A stretch of DNA of 64,000 nt, from NCBI RefSeq assembly GCF_900101755.1, contig NZ_FNAE01000001.1, forward strand, positions 1,426,001-1,490,000. The letters run 5' to 3'. The stretch is from Ectopseudomonas alcaliphila. Lineage in GTDB: Bacteria > Pseudomonadota > Gammaproteobacteria > Pseudomonadales > Pseudomonadaceae. Below the pieces are notes generated by a model that did no database searches, was not told the origin of the DNA, and saw nothing but the letters and a program-made list of their open reading frames with translations. Every line of letters starts with the position of its first letter. The first letter of the stretch is position 1. The position numbers and the translations under genes are program-made. Positions 17,528 through 27,027 of the stretch are shown one piece after another.

Positions 17528-18612
17528 AGATCGACCTCCACATCCCCATGCGGGGCACTGACACACAAACGTATCGGTTGATTGGGTTCGGCGAACAGCT
17601 CACCGCTGCGCAGATCACGCACCGTGCCGGCCAGCAGCAGGCAGGTACAGCTGGCGCAGATGCCCTGGCGACAGCCATGGGCTGGACGCAAACCATTGGC
17701 CTCGGCCTGCTCCAGCAAACTGGCGCTGCCGTTACCCAGCGCCTGCTGGCCGCTGCGGGCGAAGCTCAGGCGAACCTCAGCTGTCTGCCCCTGCGCCAGC
17801 ACCGGCAACGGGCTGAAACTTTCCGCTTGCAGGCTGGGCCTGCGCCCGGCATCGCGCCACCAGCCGCACGCCGTGTCGACGAAACCGCGCGGACCGCATA
17901 CCAGCAGGTGCTCGCCCGGCAGCGCCGCCAGATGCTCGGCACAAAGACGCCCGCCGGCCACCGCACTGAAGGCCCAGCGCACCTGGAAGTTGGCGTAACG
18001 CGCTGCCAATGCCTGCAGCTCTTCGGCAAAGGCCTGCTGCCCCTGGCGACGTACCTGATGCAGCAGCGTCACCGGCGCAGCGAAGCCACGCGCCAGTGCA
18101 TCACGCAGCAGACCGAGCAAGGGCGTGATACCGCTGCCAGCCGCCAGCAACAGCACGGCGCCCTGCTCCTGCGGCCAGGCAAACTCGCCAAATGCCTGGC
18201 CCAGCTCGATCACTTCGCCGACCGCCAGATGATCGAGCAGCAGATTGGACAGGCGCCCACCCGGCTGGCGTTTGATCGCAAGCTCGATGCGCCCGTCGGC
18301 TGCCACCGACGTCAGGCTGTAGCTGCGCCCGTGGCGCACGCCGTCCTGCTCCAGATACAGCTGGACATGCTGTCCGGCTCGCCAGTCACGCGTGTTGCCA
18401 TTGCAGCGCAGCTCAATTGCCAGCATGTCATCGGCCACCCAGCGGCGCGCCTCGACCTTGGCGAATACGCGGTTGAGGCGCAGCGCCGGGTGTAGCAAGC
18501 GCAAGCACAGATCGACATCCGCCTCTCGCAACCAGCCGGCCGCACAAAGCCGGCGCAACGGTTGCAGGCAACCAGCAGCTCGCCGCACCAGTGACAGGGA
18601 AAGTAGAGCCAT
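17524..18612 (-). CDS. desC: Desaturase electron-transfer oxidoreductase DesC
   Basis: 362 residues: a ferredoxin-NADP reductase-type FAD domain (Arg-Ser-Tyr-Ser-Leu-Thr), an NAD domain (Ala-Gly-Ser-Gly-Ile-Thr-Pro), and a C-terminal plant-type 2Fe-2S domain (Gly-Cys-Arg-Gln-Gly-Ile-Cys-Ala-Ser-Cys, with a later Cys). It passes electrons from NAD(P)H to DesB. The ATG at 18612 is preferred: starts at 18663 or TTG 18672 would put the two operator palindromes inside the gene. The upstream region and divergent desT support repression by DesT. Confidence 0.88.
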   Translation of the reverse strand: MALLSLSLVRRAAGCLQPLRRLCAAGWLREADVDLCLRLLHPALRLNRVFAKVEARRWVADDMLAIELRCNGNTRDWRAGQHVQLYLEQDGVRHGRSYSLTSVAADGRIELAIKRQPGGRLSNLLLDHLAVGEVIELGQAFGEFAWPQEQGAVLLLAAGSGITPLLGLLRDALARGFAAPVTLLHQVRRQGQQAFAEELQALAARYANFQVRWAFSAVAGGRLCAEHLAALPGEHLLVCGPRGFVDTACGWWRDAGRRPSLQAESFSPLPVLAQGQTAEVRLSFARSGQQALGNGSASLLEQAEANGLRPAHGCRQGICASCTCLLLAGTVRDLRSGELFAEPNQPIRLCVSAPHGDVEVDL

Positions 18613-18625
18613 CCGCAATAATCCA

Positions 18626-18641
18626 GTGAACAGTTGTTCAC
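18626..18641. promoter_or_regulatory. DesT operator-like palindrome 1
   Basis: GTGAAC-AGTT-GTTCAC is a perfect 6+4+6 palindrome 14 bases before the desC start. DesT is known to bind a palindrome in the desCB promoter; the match to this sequence is inferred. Confidence 0.65.
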
Positions 18642-18667
18642 AAGGCTGACAGAAAGCCCGCATTTCA

Positions 18668-18683
18668 GTCAACAGTCGTTCAC
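18668..18683. promoter_or_regulatory. DesT operator-like palindrome 2
   Basis: GTCAAC-AGTC-GTTCAC repeats the first palindrome with one changed arm base; the start-to-start distance is 42 bases, four helical turns, so two regulator dimers could sit on one face. Confidence 0.55.
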
Positions 18684-18745
18684 CGAACTAAATCCGCACG
18701 GTTCGACGCTGGCGCCGTGCATTTGCTAGAGTGCGGCATCGCTCA

Positions 18746-19396
18746 ATGACCCGATTTCGCATGACGCCACGCGCCGAACAGAAGCAGCAGACCCGCCAGT
18801 CCCTGATGGACGCCGCCCTCACTTTGATGGAGAGCGGGCGCGGCTTTGGCAGCCTGAGCCTGCGCGAGGTCACCCGCGTAGCCGGCATCGTGCCCACCGG
18901 TTTCTATCGTCACTTCGCCGACATGGACGAACTGGGTCTGGCGCTGGTGGCGGAAGTCGGCGAGACCTTCCGTGCGGCGATCCGTCAGGTGCGCCGCCAT
19001 GAGTTCGAAATGCGCGGCATGATCGACGCCTCGGTGCGTATCTTTCTCGCCGAAGTGGCTGCCAACCATGCCCAGTTCCTCTTCCTCGCCCGCGAGCAGT
19101 ACGGCGGCTCGCAGCCCGTGCGCCAAGCCATCGCTGCTCTGCGCGAACGCATCACCAGCGATCTGGCCGCCGACCTCAAGCTGATGAACCGCATGCCGCA
19201 CCTCGACGATGCAGCGCTCGACGTGGTGTCGGATTTGGTGGTGAAGACGGTGTTCGCCACTTTGCCCGAACTGATCGATCCACCCGCTGAAACCCTGCCG
19301 GCGCACCTCACGGCAGAGGCCAAGGTCATCCAGCAGCTGCGCTTCATCATGGTCGGTGGCAAACACTGGTTGGGCCTGGGTAAACCTTCCGAATAG
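18746..19396 (+). CDS. desT: TetR-family regulator DesT
   Basis: 216 residues from the ATG at 18746 (an ATG at 18761 or GTG at 18731 are alternatives). The N-terminal TetR helix-turn-helix is clear (Val-Thr-Arg-Val-Ala-Gly-Ile-Val-Pro-Thr-Gly-Phe-Tyr-Arg-His-Phe), with an all-helical ligand domain following. In P. aeruginosa DesT senses the saturated/unsaturated acyl-CoA ratio and represses desCB. It is divergent from desCB with the two palindromes in the spacer. TTGCTAGAGT at 18723-18732 may be its -10 region. Confidence 0.88.
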   Translation: MTRFRMTPRAEQKQQTRQSLMDAALTLMESGRGFGSLSLREVTRVAGIVPTGFYRHFADMDELGLALVAEVGETFRAAIRQVRRHEFEMRGMIDASVRIFLAEVAANHAQFLFLAREQYGGSQPVRQAIAALRERITSDLAADLKLMNRMPHLDDAALDVVSDLVVKTVFATLPELIDPPAETLPAHLTAEAKVIQQLRFIMVGGKHWLGLGKPSE

Positions 19397-19460
19397 CGCG
19401 CACCACAATCGTGCGCGCGCAACGAAAACGCACCAATTAAATCCTGACCACCTCATCAAG

Positions 19461-19469
19461 TTATCCACA
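19461..19469 (+). promoter_or_regulatory. DnaA box (perfect) upstream of ureE
   Basis: TTATCCACA, an exact match to the consensus, 85 bases before ureE. Functional binding is not shown. Confidence 0.45.
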
Positions 19470-19553
19470 GCACGCCGGAGCGCGCTGTCCTGCGCCACTC
19501 TCCAGCCTTGGCAAGCCACTTGCACTATTTCCGGGCACATTGCCCCGGAATAG

Positions 19554-20060
19554 ATGCACATGCTGGTGATCCACTCCCGAATCGCGCCGCAGGGCGCTTG
19601 CGACGCTGAACTGGAACTGACCTTCGAAGCGCGCAGCAAAAGCCGTCTGCGCTGTTTCACCACCAGCGGTGAAGAGGTCGGCCTGTTTCTCGAACGCGGC
19701 CAACCGGCATTGGCCGACGGTGAGTGCCTGCAGGCCAAGGACGGACGCGTCGTCCGCGTACGTGCCAAGGCCGAGCCACTGCTGCACGTCACCTGCGCCA
19801 GCCCGTTCGAGCTGATGCGCGCCGCCTACCACCTCGGCAACCGCCACGTGGCCCTGCAACTAGGCGATGGCTGGCTGCGCCTGCCCGATGACTACGTGCT
19901 CAAGGCCATGCTCGAACAGCTCGGCGCCACGGTCGAAGCCGTCGAAGCGCCCTATCAGCCCGAGCAAGGCGCCTATGGCGGCGGCCATCACCATTCCCAT
20001 CACGGCGACGAAGAATTCAACTACGGCCCGCGCCTGCACCAGTTCGGTGTGCGCAAGTGA
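19554..20060 (+). CDS. ureE: Urease accessory protein UreE (nickel metallochaperone)
   Basis: 168 residues. The N-terminal peptide-binding domain and the central nickel-binding domain (Leu-Met-Arg-Ala-Ala-Tyr-His-Leu-Gly-Asn-Arg-His) are recognisable, and the C-terminus carries a metal-binding His-rich tail (His-His-His-Ser-His-His). UreE delivers nickel to the UreG-containing activation complex in the cytoplasm. The start could be 19554 or the ATG at 19560; only two residues differ. First of four collinear genes ureE-F-G-hupE. Confidence 0.9.
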   Translation: MHMLVIHSRIAPQGACDAELELTFEARSKSRLRCFTTSGEEVGLFLERGQPALADGECLQAKDGRVVRVRAKAEPLLHVTCASPFELMRAAYHLGNRHVALQLGDGWLRLPDDYVLKAMLEQLGATVEAVEAPYQPEQGAYGGGHHHSHHGDEEFNYGPRLHQFGVRK

Positions 20061-20097
20061 GTCGAACCACCCCGACCGCGCGTATCGGAGTCAGCTC

Positions 20098-20772
20098 ATG
20101 AAAGCGGCCTGGGCATTGCTCCGCCTGGCCAGCCCGCAGTTGCCCATCGGCGGTTACAGCTACTCGCAAGGCCTGGAGTGGGCCATCGACAGCGCCCTGG
20201 TCAGCGATGCCGAGAGCGCCGAGCGCTGGCTGGCCGATCAACTGACGCTCAACCTCGCCCGCTTCGAAGCACCGCTGCTGCTGGCTCACTGCCGCGCTGC
20301 GCACGAGGGTGACTGGCCGCGCCTGCAGGCGCTGGCCGAACAGCATCGCGCCAGTCGTGAAACGCGTGAGTTGGCCCTGGAAAGCCGGCAGATGGGTTAT
20401 TCGCTGCGGCAACTGCTCGAAGGCCTGCCTGAACTGGACGAGGCGGCGCGCGCAGCCCTTGCCGCCCAGGCCGAACCTGGCCTGGCCCTGGCCTGGGCAC
20501 TGGCCGCTCGCGCCTGGCAGATCAGTCCGGACGACGCTCTGGCCGCCTGGCTGTGGGGCTGGCTGGAAAATCAGCTGGCCGTGCTGATGAAAGTGCTGCC
20601 GCTGGGCCAACAGGCCGCCCAACGCCTGACCAGCCGCCTGCTGCCGCAGCTCGATGCCGCCCAGCAGCAGGCTGCCAGTCTTTTACCCGAACACTGGGGC
20701 AGCGCCGCCTTCGGCCTGACCCTGGCGAGCATGGCGCACGAGCGCCAGTACTCGCGTCTCTTCCGCTCCTGA
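20098..20772 (+). CDS. ureF: Urease accessory protein UreF
   Basis: 224 residues, all-helical, with the UreF N-terminal signature [16 protein letters not shown]. It works with UreD/H and UreG in loading the nickel centre of urease. The start at 20098 is 37 bases after the ureE stop; the open frame extends further upstream inside ureE and is not used. Confidence 0.92.
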   Translation: MKAAWALLRLASPQLPIGGYSYSQGLEWAIDSALVSDAESAERWLADQLTLNLARFEAPLLLAHCRAAHEGDWPRLQALAEQHRASRETRELALESRQMGYSLRQLLEGLPELDEAARAALAAQAEPGLALAWALAARAWQISPDDALAAWLWGWLENQLAVLMKVLPLGQQAAQRLTSRLLPQLDAAQQQAASLLPEHWGSAAFGLTLASMAHERQYSRLFRS

Positions 20773-20786
20773 CGAGGAACCCAGAA

Positions 20787-21401
20787 ATGAACAGCCAACC
20801 CCTGCGTGTCGGCATCGGCGGCCCGGTCGGTTCCGGCAAGACCGCCCTGACCCTGGCCCTGTGCCGCGCCCTGCGCGAGCGCTACAACATCGCCGTGGTC
20901 ACCAACGACATCTATACCCAGGAAGACGCCCAGTTCCTGGTGCGCAACGAGGCCCTGGAGCCCGAGCGCATCATCGGCGTGGAAACCGGCGGCTGCCCCC
21001 ACACCGCCATTCGCGAAGACGCCTCGATCAACCTGGAAGCGGTCGAACAGCTCAACCGCCGCTTTCCCGGCCTGGATCTGATCATCGTCGAGTCCGGCGG
21101 CGACAACCTGTCCGCCACCTTCAGCCCCGAGCTGTCCGACCTGACCCTGTACGTGATCGACGTCTCCGCCGGCGACAAACTGCCGCGCAAGGGCGGCCCC
21201 GGCATCTGCAAGTCCGACCTGCTGGTGATCAACAAGGTCGACCTGGCGCCGATGGTCGGCGCCTCCCTCGAGGTGATGGAACGCGACACCCTGAAGATGC
21301 GCGGCGAAAAACCCTTCGTCTTCAGCAACCAGAAAATCGGCCAGGGTCTCGACGAGATCATCGCCTTCATCGAACGCCAGGGCATGCTCACGGCGGCCTG
21401 A
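20787..21401 (+). CDS. ureG: Urease accessory GTPase UreG
   Basis: 204 residues. P-loop Gly-Pro-Val-Gly-Ser-Gly-Lys-Thr at 12-19, nickel/zinc site Cys-Pro-His, Glu-Ser-Gly-Gly-Asp-Asn-Leu and the G4 motif Asn-Lys-Val-Asp. GTP hydrolysis drives nickel insertion into urease. Starts 14 bases after ureF with a GAGGAA ribosome-binding site. Confidence 0.95.
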   Translation: MNSQPLRVGIGGPVGSGKTALTLALCRALRERYNIAVVTNDIYTQEDAQFLVRNEALEPERIIGVETGGCPHTAIREDASINLEAVEQLNRRFPGLDLIIVESGGDNLSATFSPELSDLTLYVIDVSAGDKLPRKGGPGICKSDLLVINKVDLAPMVGASLEVMERDTLKMRGEKPFVFSNQKIGQGLDEIIAFIERQGMLTAA

Positions 21402-21423
21402 TTCCCCATTCAAGGAGATACTC

Positions 21424-21996
21424 ATGAATCTGCGCAAAACCCTCTACGCCATCGCCTTGTTCTGCACCCCGGCGCTGGCCTTCGCCCACCCTGGGCATGG
21501 CGACTCCGGGATCATGGCCGGCCTGGCCCACCCGGTGTTCGGCCTGGATCACCTGCTGGCGATGTTCGCCGTCGGCCTGTGGGCCGCGCAGCAAAGCGGT
21601 GCGGCGCGCTGGGCACTGCCTGTGACCTTCGTCGGCAGCATGCTGATCGGTGGTTTGCTGGGCTTTGCCGGCGTGGAAATCCCGCTGCTGGAAACCGGCA
21701 TCGCCGGTTCGGTACTGGCCTTCGGCCTGCTGGTGGCTGTGGCTGCACGCCTGCCCATGGCGGTGTCGGTCACCCTGACCGCCATCTTCGCCCTCACCCA
21801 CGGCGTCGCCCACGGCCTGGAGCTGCCAGACCTGGCCAGCCCCTTCGGCTATGCCATCGGTTTCATCGTCGCCACCGCCGCGCTGCACGCCATAGGTTTC
21901 GCCCTGGTGCGTTTTCTGCCGCAAACGGCCGCGCCTCTGGTGCGTATCGCCGGTGCTGCATCGGCAGCGACCGGTGTTTGGCTACTAGCCAGCTAA
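21424..21996 (+). CDS. hupE: HupE/UreJ family nickel transporter
   Basis: 190 residues. A signal peptide ends near Ala-Phe-Ala-His; the mature N-terminus His-Pro-Gly-His-Gly and the following His-Pro-Val-Phe-Gly-Leu-Asp-His-Leu-Leu-Ala-Met are the HupE/UreJ signature. About six membrane spans. Supplies nickel for urease. Located 22 bases after ureG with AAGGAG upstream, so part of the same operon. Confidence 0.9.
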   Translation: MNLRKTLYAIALFCTPALAFAHPGHGDSGIMAGLAHPVFGLDHLLAMFAVGLWAAQQSGAARWALPVTFVGSMLIGGLLGFAGVEIPLLETGIAGSVLAFGLLVAVAARLPMAVSVTLTAIFALTHGVAHGLELPDLASPFGYAIGFIVATAALHAIGFALVRFLPQTAAPLVRIAGAASAATGVWLLAS

Positions 21997-22006
21997 GCCC
22001 GGCAAT

Positions 22007-22079
22007 CGGTAGGGTGCGCCATGCGCACCGATGTCGACTCGTCCATCGCGGACACCGCGGTGCGCGACGCACCTTACCG
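22007..22079. repeat. REP-like paired repeat, GGTGCGC family, copy 1
   Basis: CGGTAGGGTGCGC...GCGCACCG on the left and CGGTGCGC...GCACCTTACCG on the right form nested inverted arms after hupE. It may also act as an mRNA end. A related copy is at 50725-50786. Confidence 0.7.
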
Positions 22080-22152
22080 ACCGCCACCACAGCACTTGCC
22101 AACGTCCCAGCACTGGTGCACAAAGCCCTGAACCGCTTTCGAGACCCGGCCC

Positions 22153-23067
22153 ATGCTGCGCTTCACCCGATTCCTGCTCGTCCCGCTGCTGCTGATCGGC
22201 GTCATCGTGCTGGTCCTGACGCTGACCAGCCGTCAGGCGAGCCTGCCTGCGGTGCTCGACGACCTCGGCGAACGCCCCCTGGTGATCGCCCATCGCGGTG
22301 GCAAGGGGCTGTGGCCGGAGAACACTCTGTTCGCCTTCGAACGCGCCGCAGCCCTCGGCGTCGACATGCTGGAGATGGATCTGCACCTGAGTCAGGACGC
22401 CAAGCTGGTGGTGATCCATGATGAAACCCTGGAACGCACCACCAATGGCCAGGGGCCGGTCGCGCACTACAACCTCGCCGAACTGCAGGCGCTCGATGCC
22501 GGCTACAAATGGACGGCCGATGGCGGCCAGAGCTATCCCTACCGCGGCCAGGGTACGCGCATCGCAGCGCTGGAAGAGGTGTTCGAGCGTTTCCCGTTGA
22601 TCCCCAAGGCGCTCGAAATCAAGGTGCCCGATGTCGGCATGGAAGCTGTGCTCTGCGAAATGCTGGCGGCTTATGACCAACTCGATCGGGTCATTGTCGG
22701 CAGCTTCCATGAGCGCAGCCTCAAGCGCTTTCGTGAACTCTGCCCGGAGGTCGCCACCTCGGCGGGGCCGGTTTCGGTGCGCCTGCTGCTGGCGCTGAAC
22801 TGGCTGGGACTGAGCGACCTGCTGTCGCCCTCCTACCCGGTGCTGCAAATTCCTCCCGAGCACAGCGGCCTGACCCTGGCCACCCCGCGCCTGATACGCA
22901 ATGCGCAGGCGCGCGGCCTGCACGTACAGCTGTGGACGATCAACGAGCAGCCCGAAATGCGGCGACTGCTGGAAATGGGCGCCGACGGTCTGATCACCGA
23001 CTACCCGGATCGCGCCTTGCAGCTAATCGGCCGCTCCACACAACTAAGCGCGCTACCCAGCGAGTAG
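22153..23067 (+). CDS. Glycerophosphodiester phosphodiesterase, membrane anchored
   Basis: 304 residues. One N-terminal membrane span (about 7-26) places the enzyme at the periplasmic side. GDPD motifs: Ala-His-Arg-Gly-Gly, Trp-Pro-Glu-Asn-Thr, Glu-Met-Asp-Leu-His and Val-Val-Ile-His-Asp, which hold the catalytic His pair and metal ligands. It hydrolyses glycerophosphodiesters to glycerol-3-phosphate and an alcohol. No co-transcribed partner is evident. Confidence 0.9.
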   Translation: MLRFTRFLLVPLLLIGVIVLVLTLTSRQASLPAVLDDLGERPLVIAHRGGKGLWPENTLFAFERAAALGVDMLEMDLHLSQDAKLVVIHDETLERTTNGQGPVAHYNLAELQALDAGYKWTADGGQSYPYRGQGTRIAALEEVFERFPLIPKALEIKVPDVGMEAVLCEMLAAYDQLDRVIVGSFHERSLKRFRELCPEVATSAGPVSVRLLLALNWLGLSDLLSPSYPVLQIPPEHSGLTLATPRLIRNAQARGLHVQLWTINEQPEMRRLLEMGADGLITDYPDRALQLIGRSTQLSALPSE

Positions 23068-23593
23068 GCTGGCGAAAAGGTCGACAGCAGCGTGAAACCC
23101 CAGCGCGATGGGAACCGGCCCGACCTGTTACCAGCTTATCCACAGGATGATCAACACATTCCGGGGATAATCAGCACCGCCTCGCTCAACCCCTCAGAAA
23201 TCACTGGACAAAACGGCCTTAAGTTCATCCCTTGCCCACGCCGAACAGGCTTGATCAAAAGTTGAACAAAGCGCTGAGAGCCTCTTGAACCGGTGCGTGC
23301 AGCAATGGGTACAGAAGTTACCCACAACATCACCCACAGCTGTCGTGGACAAGCTCAAGTCGCGCCTGCAGCTTCGCAGAAAACTGTCAACCCTCTGTGT
23401 ACAAAGGAAAAACCCCACTGCTCAAATCTTCACCAGCAGGCTGAAAACGACGTTATTCAGGCGCCGCAGCCAGACACCACCAGCTTATCCACAACTATTC
23501 CCACAGCCTGCGTGGAAAACTTTATTTTCGCTGCCTGGCATGTTGTCTGCTTGGACGAGTGACCTTCGTTTCTCTGCCTAGTAAGGACGCTTC
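23068..23593. other. 526-base spacer rich in DnaA-box-like sequences
   Basis: No convincing gene. TTATCCACA occurs exactly at 23136-23144 and 23485-23493, and TTACCCACA (one mismatch) at 23318-23326. Two segments, starting at 23318 and 23485, align as diverged copies of one unit: DnaA box, then CCCACAG, then an inverted half such as CGTGGACAA or CGTGGAAAA. Base composition is lower in GC than the flanking genes. The spacer ends just before the LysE gene and must contain its promoter. Confidence 0.6.
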
Positions 23594-24208
23594 ATGTTCA
23601 GCTTCTTCCTCGCCGCCATGCTGCTTGGCTTCGTGTTCAATGCAGCCCCCGGTGCCGTGTTCAGCGAAACCCTGCGCCGTGGCCTGCGTGACGGCTACAA
23701 ACCCGCCTTGCTGGTACAGATCGGTTCGCTGGTGGGCGACGCCACCTGGGCCGCCCTCGGCCTGACCGGCCTGGCGCTGCTGCTCGACAGCGCGCAGATT
23801 CGCTATCCACTGACGCTGGCCAGCGCGCTCTATCTGGCCTGGCTCGGTTATCAGTCACTGCGCGACGCCCATCGCCCGCCGCAACCCAGCGACGATGGCC
23901 AGGTCGCCGCTGGTGGCGCCTTCGCCGCCGGCGCGGCGCTGTCACTGACCAACCCACAGAACGTCGTCTACTGGGCCGCCATGGGCGGGGCGATGGCGGC
24001 CATCGGCGTCGCCCAGCCAACGCCGACGCACCTGGCGGTGTTCTTCGCCGGTTTCATGGTTTCGTCGCTGCTCTGGTGCTTCATCTGCGCCGGTCTGGTG
24101 GACTGGTTTCGCCGCGCTGCGTCGCTGCTCTGGCATCGCCTGACGTACGCAGCCTGCGGCGTGGTGCTGCTGGGTCTGGCCGGGATGAGTGCGATGGAGC
24201 TGGTCTGA
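23594..24208 (+). CDS. LysE-family exporter
   Basis: 204 residues with about six membrane spans. The LysE/RhtB N-terminal pattern (Asn-Ala-Ala-Pro-Gly-Ala-Val-Phe) and central Leu-Ser-Leu-Thr-Asn-Pro-Gln-Asn-Val-Val-Tyr-Trp match amino-acid exporters. Substrate unknown. The long upstream spacer carries DnaA-box-like repeats. Confidence 0.88.
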   Translation: MFSFFLAAMLLGFVFNAAPGAVFSETLRRGLRDGYKPALLVQIGSLVGDATWAALGLTGLALLLDSAQIRYPLTLASALYLAWLGYQSLRDAHRPPQPSDDGQVAAGGAFAAGAALSLTNPQNVVYWAAMGGAMAAIGVAQPTPTHLAVFFAGFMVSSLLWCFICAGLVDWFRRAASLLWHRLTYAACGVVLLGLAGMSAMELV

Positions 24209-24307
24209 TCGCGCTGCGGCTATCGCCATCATCGAAACAATCTAACGGCGCGGCGCCAGCAACGGGACTAGCCTGAACCACATGTCCCTGCGTCAGGAAG
24301 CCGCGCC

Positions 24308-24385
24308 ATGTACCTCAACGACCTGCTCAAGCAACTGCTCGCCAGCTACGCCTGCGCCACCTGCGGCATTGATACGCGGCACTGA
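24308..24385 (+). CDS. Candidate 25-residue peptide or leader peptide upstream of the LOG gene
   Basis: ATG at 24308 is preceded by AGGAAG with a 7-base gap, an excellent ribosome-binding site. The 25 codons end in C or G at most third positions, like real genes here. The peptide has an N-terminal amphipathic stretch (Asp-Leu-Leu-Lys-Gln-Leu-Leu) and a Cys-Ala-Thr-Cys pair. I recognise no family. Its stop is 30 bases before a hairpin that contains the LOG ribosome-binding site, which suggests a leader peptide; a free small protein is equally possible. Confidence 0.45.
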   Translation: MYLNDLLKQLLASYACATCGIDTRH

Positions 24386-24414
24386 CACTTGGTGGTTGCG
24401 CAGCGGCTGGTTAC

Positions 24415-24435
24415 CCTTGGCGCATTCAGCCAAGG
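24415..24435 (+). promoter_or_regulatory. Hairpin covering the ribosome-binding site of the LOG gene
   Basis: CCTTGGC (24415-24421) pairs with GCCAAGG (24429-24435); the 3' arm contains most of AAGGAG (24432-24437), the ribosome-binding site 7 bases before the ATG at 24445. This would restrict translation unless opened. Confidence 0.5.
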
Positions 24436-24444
24436 AGTCCGTCC

Positions 24445-25032
24445 ATGTCCCTGCGTAGCGTCTGCGTCTTCTGTGGTGCCAGCCCCGGCGCCAGTCCCAT
24501 CTACCGCGAGGCGGCCGAAGCGCTTGGCCAGCACCTGGCCCAGCGCGGCATTCGCCTTATCTACGGTGGCGGCGCCGTCGGCCTGATGGGCGTGGTCGCC
24601 GATGCGGCGCTGAACGCCGGTGGCGAAGTCATCGGCATTATCCCGCAGAGCCTGGAACGCGCCGAGATCGGCCACCGCAACCTGACCTGCCTGGAAGTGG
24701 TGGACGGCATGCATGCACGCAAGGCGCGCATGGCCGAGCTGGCCGACGCCTTCATCGCCCTGCCCGGTGGCCTCGGCACCCTGGAAGAGCTGTTCGAGGT
24801 GTGGACCTGGGGCCAACTCGGCTACCACGCCAAGCCGCTGGGTCTGCTGGAAGTGAACGGTTTCTACAGCAAGCTCGGCGACTTTCTCGATCATCTGGTC
24901 GCCGAACGCTTCGTTCGCCCGCAGCACCGCGAGATGCTGCAAATTGCCGACACCCCACAGAACCTGCTCGACGCGCTGAGCGAATGGCGCGCCAGCGTGG
25001 CGCCGAAATGGGTGGATCGCTCGCCCGTCTGA
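24445..25032 (+). CDS. LOG-family nucleoside 5'-monophosphate phosphoribohydrolase
   Basis: 195 residues. The signature Pro-Gly-Gly-Leu-Gly-Thr-Leu-Glu-Glu is at 107-115 and [10 protein letters not shown] at 40-49. Family members (once misnamed lysine decarboxylases) cleave cytokinin riboside monophosphates or purine nucleotides into base and ribose-5-phosphate. P. aeruginosa has an equivalent next to azurin. Translation may be controlled by the preceding leader and hairpin. A 13-base direct repeat (CATGTCCCTGCGT) occurs at its start and at 24281. Confidence 0.9.
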   Translation: MSLRSVCVFCGASPGASPIYREAAEALGQHLAQRGIRLIYGGGAVGLMGVVADAALNAGGEVIGIIPQSLERAEIGHRNLTCLEVVDGMHARKARMAELADAFIALPGGLGTLEELFEVWTWGQLGYHAKPLGLLEVNGFYSKLGDFLDHLVAERFVRPQHREMLQIADTPQNLLDALSEWRASVAPKWVDRSPV

Positions 25033-25051
25033 GCCTGTACGCAGACATGTA

Positions 25052-25193
25052 AGAACCTGTTCACGATCTCGCGAGCTAGAGCCATACAAGGCAAAAACAG
25101 GCGAGGAAGCGGAGTTTACGAGCTGTAAATGAGCATTCCGAGCCTGTTTTTAACGCAGTAAGGCCGACGCGCAGCAGATCGTGAACAGGTTCT
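25052..25193. mobile_element. MITE-like hairpin element, 142 bp
   Basis: Perfect 18-base terminal inverted repeats (25052-25069 and 25176-25193, AGAACCTGTTCACGATCT). Inside lies a second inverted pair (AAAAACAGGC.GAGGAA with TTCC.GAGCCTGTTTTT). No open frame, so it would move only with a transposase in trans. No clear target-site duplication is seen. It sits between two genes in the same direction. Confidence 0.65.
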
Positions 25194-25239
25194 GACACAA
25201 TGCTACGCTCTGCGGCCTCTCTCCCACGGAAGCCGCAAC

Positions 25240-26175
<936 letters not shown>

Positions 26176-26564
26176 GAACGCTCATTTTTTCGTCAGCCGT
26201 CTGCGCCCCTTGCCGGGCGCAGTCGAGGCCGGCTTTCCCCAAGCTTATCCACAGCTTGCTCCACGTCTTTCGTGGATAACCGCCAAGCGGCTTTGCACAC
26301 ACCCGGCAAAGCCTTGAGCTCTCGCTCAAGCAATTCATTACAAAGCATTTTTCAGTGACGGGCGGGCGGCCTGGGCAAAAGCTGATCAGTTACCCAGAAA
26401 GCCCAAGAGAACAGGCCTCGAGATGGCATTGCAGAGCTTCCCCACAGAATTATCCACAGCTTTTCTGGATAACCAGGCGTGGCGTTCGGTCGCATCCATA
26501 AGCGCAGGCAGCTGTGCGAGTCTCTTGGGACCTGACCGGGATATCAGAAACTGGAGGAATCAAG
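26176..26564. other. 389-base spacer with two DnaA-box hairpins, upstream of azurin
   Basis: No gene seen. A GC hairpin (CTGCGCCC/GGGCGCAG, 26201-26222) follows the DUF808 stop. At 26245-26279 TTATCCACA is followed by CGTGGATAA in inverted orientation; at 26450-26472 TTATCCACA is followed by TCTGGATAA. I looked for an ANR/FNR box (TTGAT-N4-ATCAA), expected for azurin, and found no good match. Confidence 0.6.
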
Positions 26565-27014
26565 ATGTTGCGTAACGTTGCCCTGCTGGCGCTGCTCGGG
26601 CTGGCCAGCACACCGCTACTCGCTGCCGAATGCGCGGTGGATGTCGAATCGACCGACCAGATGACCTTCAACACCCAGGCCATCTCCGTCAGCAAGAGCT
26701 GCAAGAGCTTCACCGTCAATCTCAAGCACACGGGCTCGCTGCCCAAGACTGCGATGGGCCATAACTGGGTGCTGAGCAAGACCGCCGACATGCCCGGCGT
26801 GGCCACCGACGGCATTCCTGCCGGTCCGGACGCCAGTTACGTCAAGGCTGGCGACGAACGCGTGATCGCCCACACCGACCTGATCGGTGGCGGCGAAAGC
26901 ACGTCGGTGACCTTCGACGTGAGCAAGCTGGCGGCAGGCGAGGATTACAGCTTCTTCTGCTCGTTCCCCGGCCATTACTCGCTGATGAAAGGCAGCCTGA
27001 CCCTGGTCGACTGA
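26565..27014 (+). CDS. azu: Azurin (blue copper protein)
   Basis: 149 residues with a 20-residue signal peptide; the mature protein begins Ala-Glu-Cys. In mature numbering the copper ligands are His46 (Gly-His-Asn-Trp), Cys112, His117 and Met121, and the Cys3-Cys26 disulphide is present. Azurin is a periplasmic one-electron carrier in respiration and nitrosative or redox stress. The start at 26565 has GGAGG upstream; in-frame codons to 26514 are not used. A single-gene unit. Confidence 0.95.
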   Translation: MLRNVALLALLGLASTPLLAAECAVDVESTDQMTFNTQAISVSKSCKSFTVNLKHTGSLPKTAMGHNWVLSKTADMPGVATDGIPAGPDASYVKAGDERVIAHTDLIGGGESTSVTFDVSKLAAGEDYSFFCSFPGHYSLMKGSLTLVD

Positions 27015-27027
27015 GGCCGTCACAAAC

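Noticed and set aside
24282..24444. Alternative frame from ATG 24282 repeating the start of the LOG gene
   Set aside because: The 13-base match is out of frame with the LOG gene and the following residues have no similarity; only the direct repeat itself is reported.
26176..26564. ANR/FNR site before azurin
   Set aside because: I looked for TTGAT-N4-ATCAA and found only weak partial matches, so no site is listed.
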